Below the pieces are notes generated by a model, which was not told the DNA's origin, ran no database searches, and was given only the letters and a program-made list of their open reading frames with translations. From positions 1-8,389 of the forward strand of contig JBKQHM010000698.1 of the NCBI GenBank assembly GCA_052148775.1: a stretch of 8,389 nucleotides of DNA, read 5' to 3'. The translations under genes were made by a program, and so were the position numbers. The DNA is from CAVZRC01 sp052148775. Lineage in GTDB: Bacteria > Planctomycetota > Planctomycetia > Isosphaerales > Isosphaeraceae. Position 1 is the stretch's first letter, and every line of letters starts with the position of its first letter. Shown piece by piece: positions 6,870 to 8,389 of the stretch.

Positions 6870-7781
6870 TTGGGTGCTATCAGACCAGAGCGATGGCTGG
6901 CAAAGCTCGCGAAGCTGAGAGTGGACTGGGCGAAAGGCGACCCGGCGCCTCATAAGCCGCTTCTTCTCCTCGCACTCATTGAGCTTGCCGAGCAAGGGCG
7001 ATTGCCCGAGAAGGTCTTGCCGCTAACGCCCGAACTCGCATTTCAGTTCTGTACGTACTGGCACATCGTCGCACATCGTCGGACCCAGGCTCCCGACGTT
7101 CGATTCCCTTTCTATCACATGCAAAGCGACGGTTGCTGGAAGGCGACCGGCGAAGATGGCCAGCCCGCACACGATCGTCGATCGGCTCGGTATGCCGTAC
7201 TCGATCCGGACTTCGAAGCGTCCCTCAACGAATCGACTTTCCGAAATGAAGCCCGCAGAATCTTGATCTGCCGCTATTTCCCGAAAGATGAATGGCCCGA
7301 CCTCTGCGCCCTCCTGGGCATTCCCGTGCCCGACGAGGAACAGGTCGTCAGCGCGTCCCTCCACCAATCGCCGGAAGATGCGAGCCAGAAGGGCCGAGAG
7401 GCCCGGTTCCGGCTCCAGGTCGTCCCCAGCTACAATTATGCGTGTGCGCTGACCGGCTACCGGATCTTGACCGTCTCATCGACCAGCATCATCGACGCGG
7501 CCCATATCCACCAGTTCGCCGATTCGCGAAACAACGACGTCCGGAACGGCATCGCCCTTTGCAAGAATGCCCACTGGCTCTTTGACAACGGGCTCTGGAC
7601 GATCGCGGACGACTTCACGGTCATGGTCGCCCGCGACCACTTCACGGAAGACAGCCCCGATCAGAAACCTCTGGGTGATTATCACGGGCACAGGATTCGG
7701 CTACCCGGCGATCCGGCGCTCTATCCCGCCGCGGACCATCTCGCCTGGCATCGGCGCAAGAAGTTCCGCGGAGCCAGCTAA
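6870..7781 (+). CDS. Phosphorothioate-dependent restriction endonuclease (sulfur-binding domain + HNH)
   Basis: The gene encodes 303 residues from TTG 6870. The purine-rich CGAGAGA (6856-6862) sits at good spacing, an upstream in-frame TGA (6831) limits the start, and the first residues (RPERWLAKLAKLRVD) match the family opening. Residues 25-35 (PAPHKPLLLLA) and 78-90 (RFPFYHMQSDGCW) are hallmarks of the sulfur-binding domain of ScoMcrA-like enzymes, which recognises phosphorothioated DNA. The C-terminal half is an HNH_2-type nuclease: SIIDAAHIHQF with H212, NGIALCKNAHWLFD with N226 and H235, ending LAWHRRKKFRG. Such enzymes cut DNA near phosphorothioate marks, so they conflict with an active Dnd system in the same cell. 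The protein appears complete. Its stop is followed at once, in the same frame, by the dndC remnant, so this gene occupies the place of the dndC 5' part. Function is inferred from family likeness. Confidence 0.86.
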   Translation: MGAIRPERWLAKLAKLRVDWAKGDPAPHKPLLLLALIELAEQGRLPEKVLPLTPELAFQFCTYWHIVAHRRTQAPDVRFPFYHMQSDGCWKATGEDGQPAHDRRSARYAVLDPDFEASLNESTFRNEARRILICRYFPKDEWPDLCALLGIPVPDEEQVVSASLHQSPEDASQKGREARFRLQVVPSYNYACALTGYRILTVSSTSIIDAAHIHQFADSRNNDVRNGIALCKNAHWLFDNGLWTIADDFTVMVARDHFTEDSPDQKPLGDYHGHRIRLPGDPALYPAADHLAWHRRKKFRGAS

Positions 7782-8389
7782 CCGATCCACGTGATCTCGA
7801 CCGATACGCGGGTCGAGCAGCCGATCGTCGCGAAATGGGTTGAGACCTCGCTGGACCGCATGAGGGCCGCCGCGCAAGAACAGGGGTTGCCGATCCAGCC
7901 GCACAAGCTCACCCCGGAGGTCGCCAATTCATTCTGGGTCAACCTGATCGGGCGGGGTTACCCGGCGCCGAACCAGAAGTTCCGCTGGTATACCGAACGG
8001 CTCAAGATCAAGCCGTCGAACGCGTTCATCCTCGGGGTCGTGCAGAAGTACGGCGAGGCCATCCTCGTCCTCGCCACCTGCAAGGCCGAGAGGCAGAAAC
8101 GCGCCGCGTCGATCGAGAAGCACGCCGCGCGGCGCGGCCGCGACCGGCTCGTCCCCAACGCCAGCCTGCCCAACTCGCTCGTCTACACGCCCATCGAGGA
8201 CTGGAACAACGACGACGTCTGGCTGTTTCTCATGCAGGTGAAGAACCCGTGGGGCGACGAAAACAAGTCGCTGCTGGGGATGTATCAGGGCGCGACCGAA
8301 GGCGGCGAATGCCCGCTGGTCGTCGATAGCGCCACCCCGAGCTGCGGCAGCAGCCGGTTCGGCTGCTGGGTCTGCACGGTCGTCGACAA
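7782..8389 (+). pseudogene. dndC: 5'-truncated dndC (DNA phosphorothioation sulfurtransferase), runs off the window
   Basis: Immediately after the endonuclease TAA, the same frame reads PIHVISTDTRVEQPIVAKWV. It continues with FWVNLIGRGYPAP, TERLKIKPSNAFI, PNASLPNSLVYTPIEDWNND, VWLFLMQVKNPWG, and the cysteine-rich DSATPSCGSSRFGCWVCTVV. This is DndC, the PAPS-reductase-like protein that supplies sulfur for phosphorothioation. The first roughly 60 residues, including the SGGKDS ATP-binding loop, are missing. Core residues are also altered against the family pattern as I recall it: FRWCTERLK reads FRWYTERLK, and LGTRKAES reads LATCKAER. The frame is otherwise open for 202 codons, and the cluster cysteines remain. 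GTG 7791 could start a short product, but it could not bind ATP normally. Downstream dndD/dndE would lie outside the window. Confidence 0.88.

Noticed and set aside
5832..6995. A 387-codon open frame on the minus strand
   Set aside because: It is antisense to the 285-aa gene and the start of the nuclease gene. The plus-strand genes have recognisable domains and natural starts, and this frame has none.

Overview
The window is mostly GC-rich bacterial DNA and reads as a decayed, repeatedly remodelled defence island. It is built on the wreck of a DNA phosphorothioation (Dnd) locus. The style of several genes suggests a member of the Planctomycetota: the short 'WVAYRG..RIG.G.TKEQL' domain, the HEPN gene with its small acidic partner, and frequent weak Shine-Dalgarno sequences. 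This is inference from recalled families, and no rRNA or marker gene is present to settle it.

Layout, left to right: (1) 1-175, minus-strand scrap A of the phosphorothioation-associated putative methyltransferase gene (TIGR04096-type). (2) 278-1083, plus strand, a HEPN-domain gene with one in-frame TGA, overlapped by a 132-aa partner gene. (3) 1166-1786, minus-strand scrap B, the 3' part of the same methyltransferase. (4) 1974-2611, plus strand, a VapBC-like toxin-antitoxin pair, followed by a GC-rich hairpin. (5) 2671-3850, minus-strand copy C, the longest copy, with one frameshift and no SAM-binding N-terminus. (6) 3957-4106, a weak scrap of a tyrosine recombinase N-terminus on the minus strand. 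(7) 4121-5674, plus strand, an AT-rich P-loop ATPase gene of the Sll1717 type. It stays in a single reading frame and is interrupted by exactly two in-frame TGA codons. (8) 5925-6782, plus strand, a 285-aa two-part protein of unknown function. (9) 6870-7781, plus strand, a full-length sulfur-binding-domain + HNH endonuclease of the phosphorothioate-dependent restriction type. (10) 7782 to the window end, the 3' part of dndC, beginning one codon after the endonuclease stop and in the same frame.

How it fits together: the modification side is dead here. The methyltransferase exists only as fragments, and DndC lacks its ATP-binding loop and has altered core residues. The nuclease that attacks phosphorothioated DNA looks intact. 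One reading is that a host that lost its own phosphorothioation kept, or gained, a nuclease aimed at incoming phosphorothioated DNA. The three same-strand 3' fragments of one gene alternate with self-contained plus-strand cassettes (HEPN pair, VapBC). This suggests stepwise accretion of cassettes at one genic target site.

No intergenic stretch exceeds about 300 bases. The four longer gaps (176-277, 1787-1973, 3851-4120, 5675-5924) are described in the entries.
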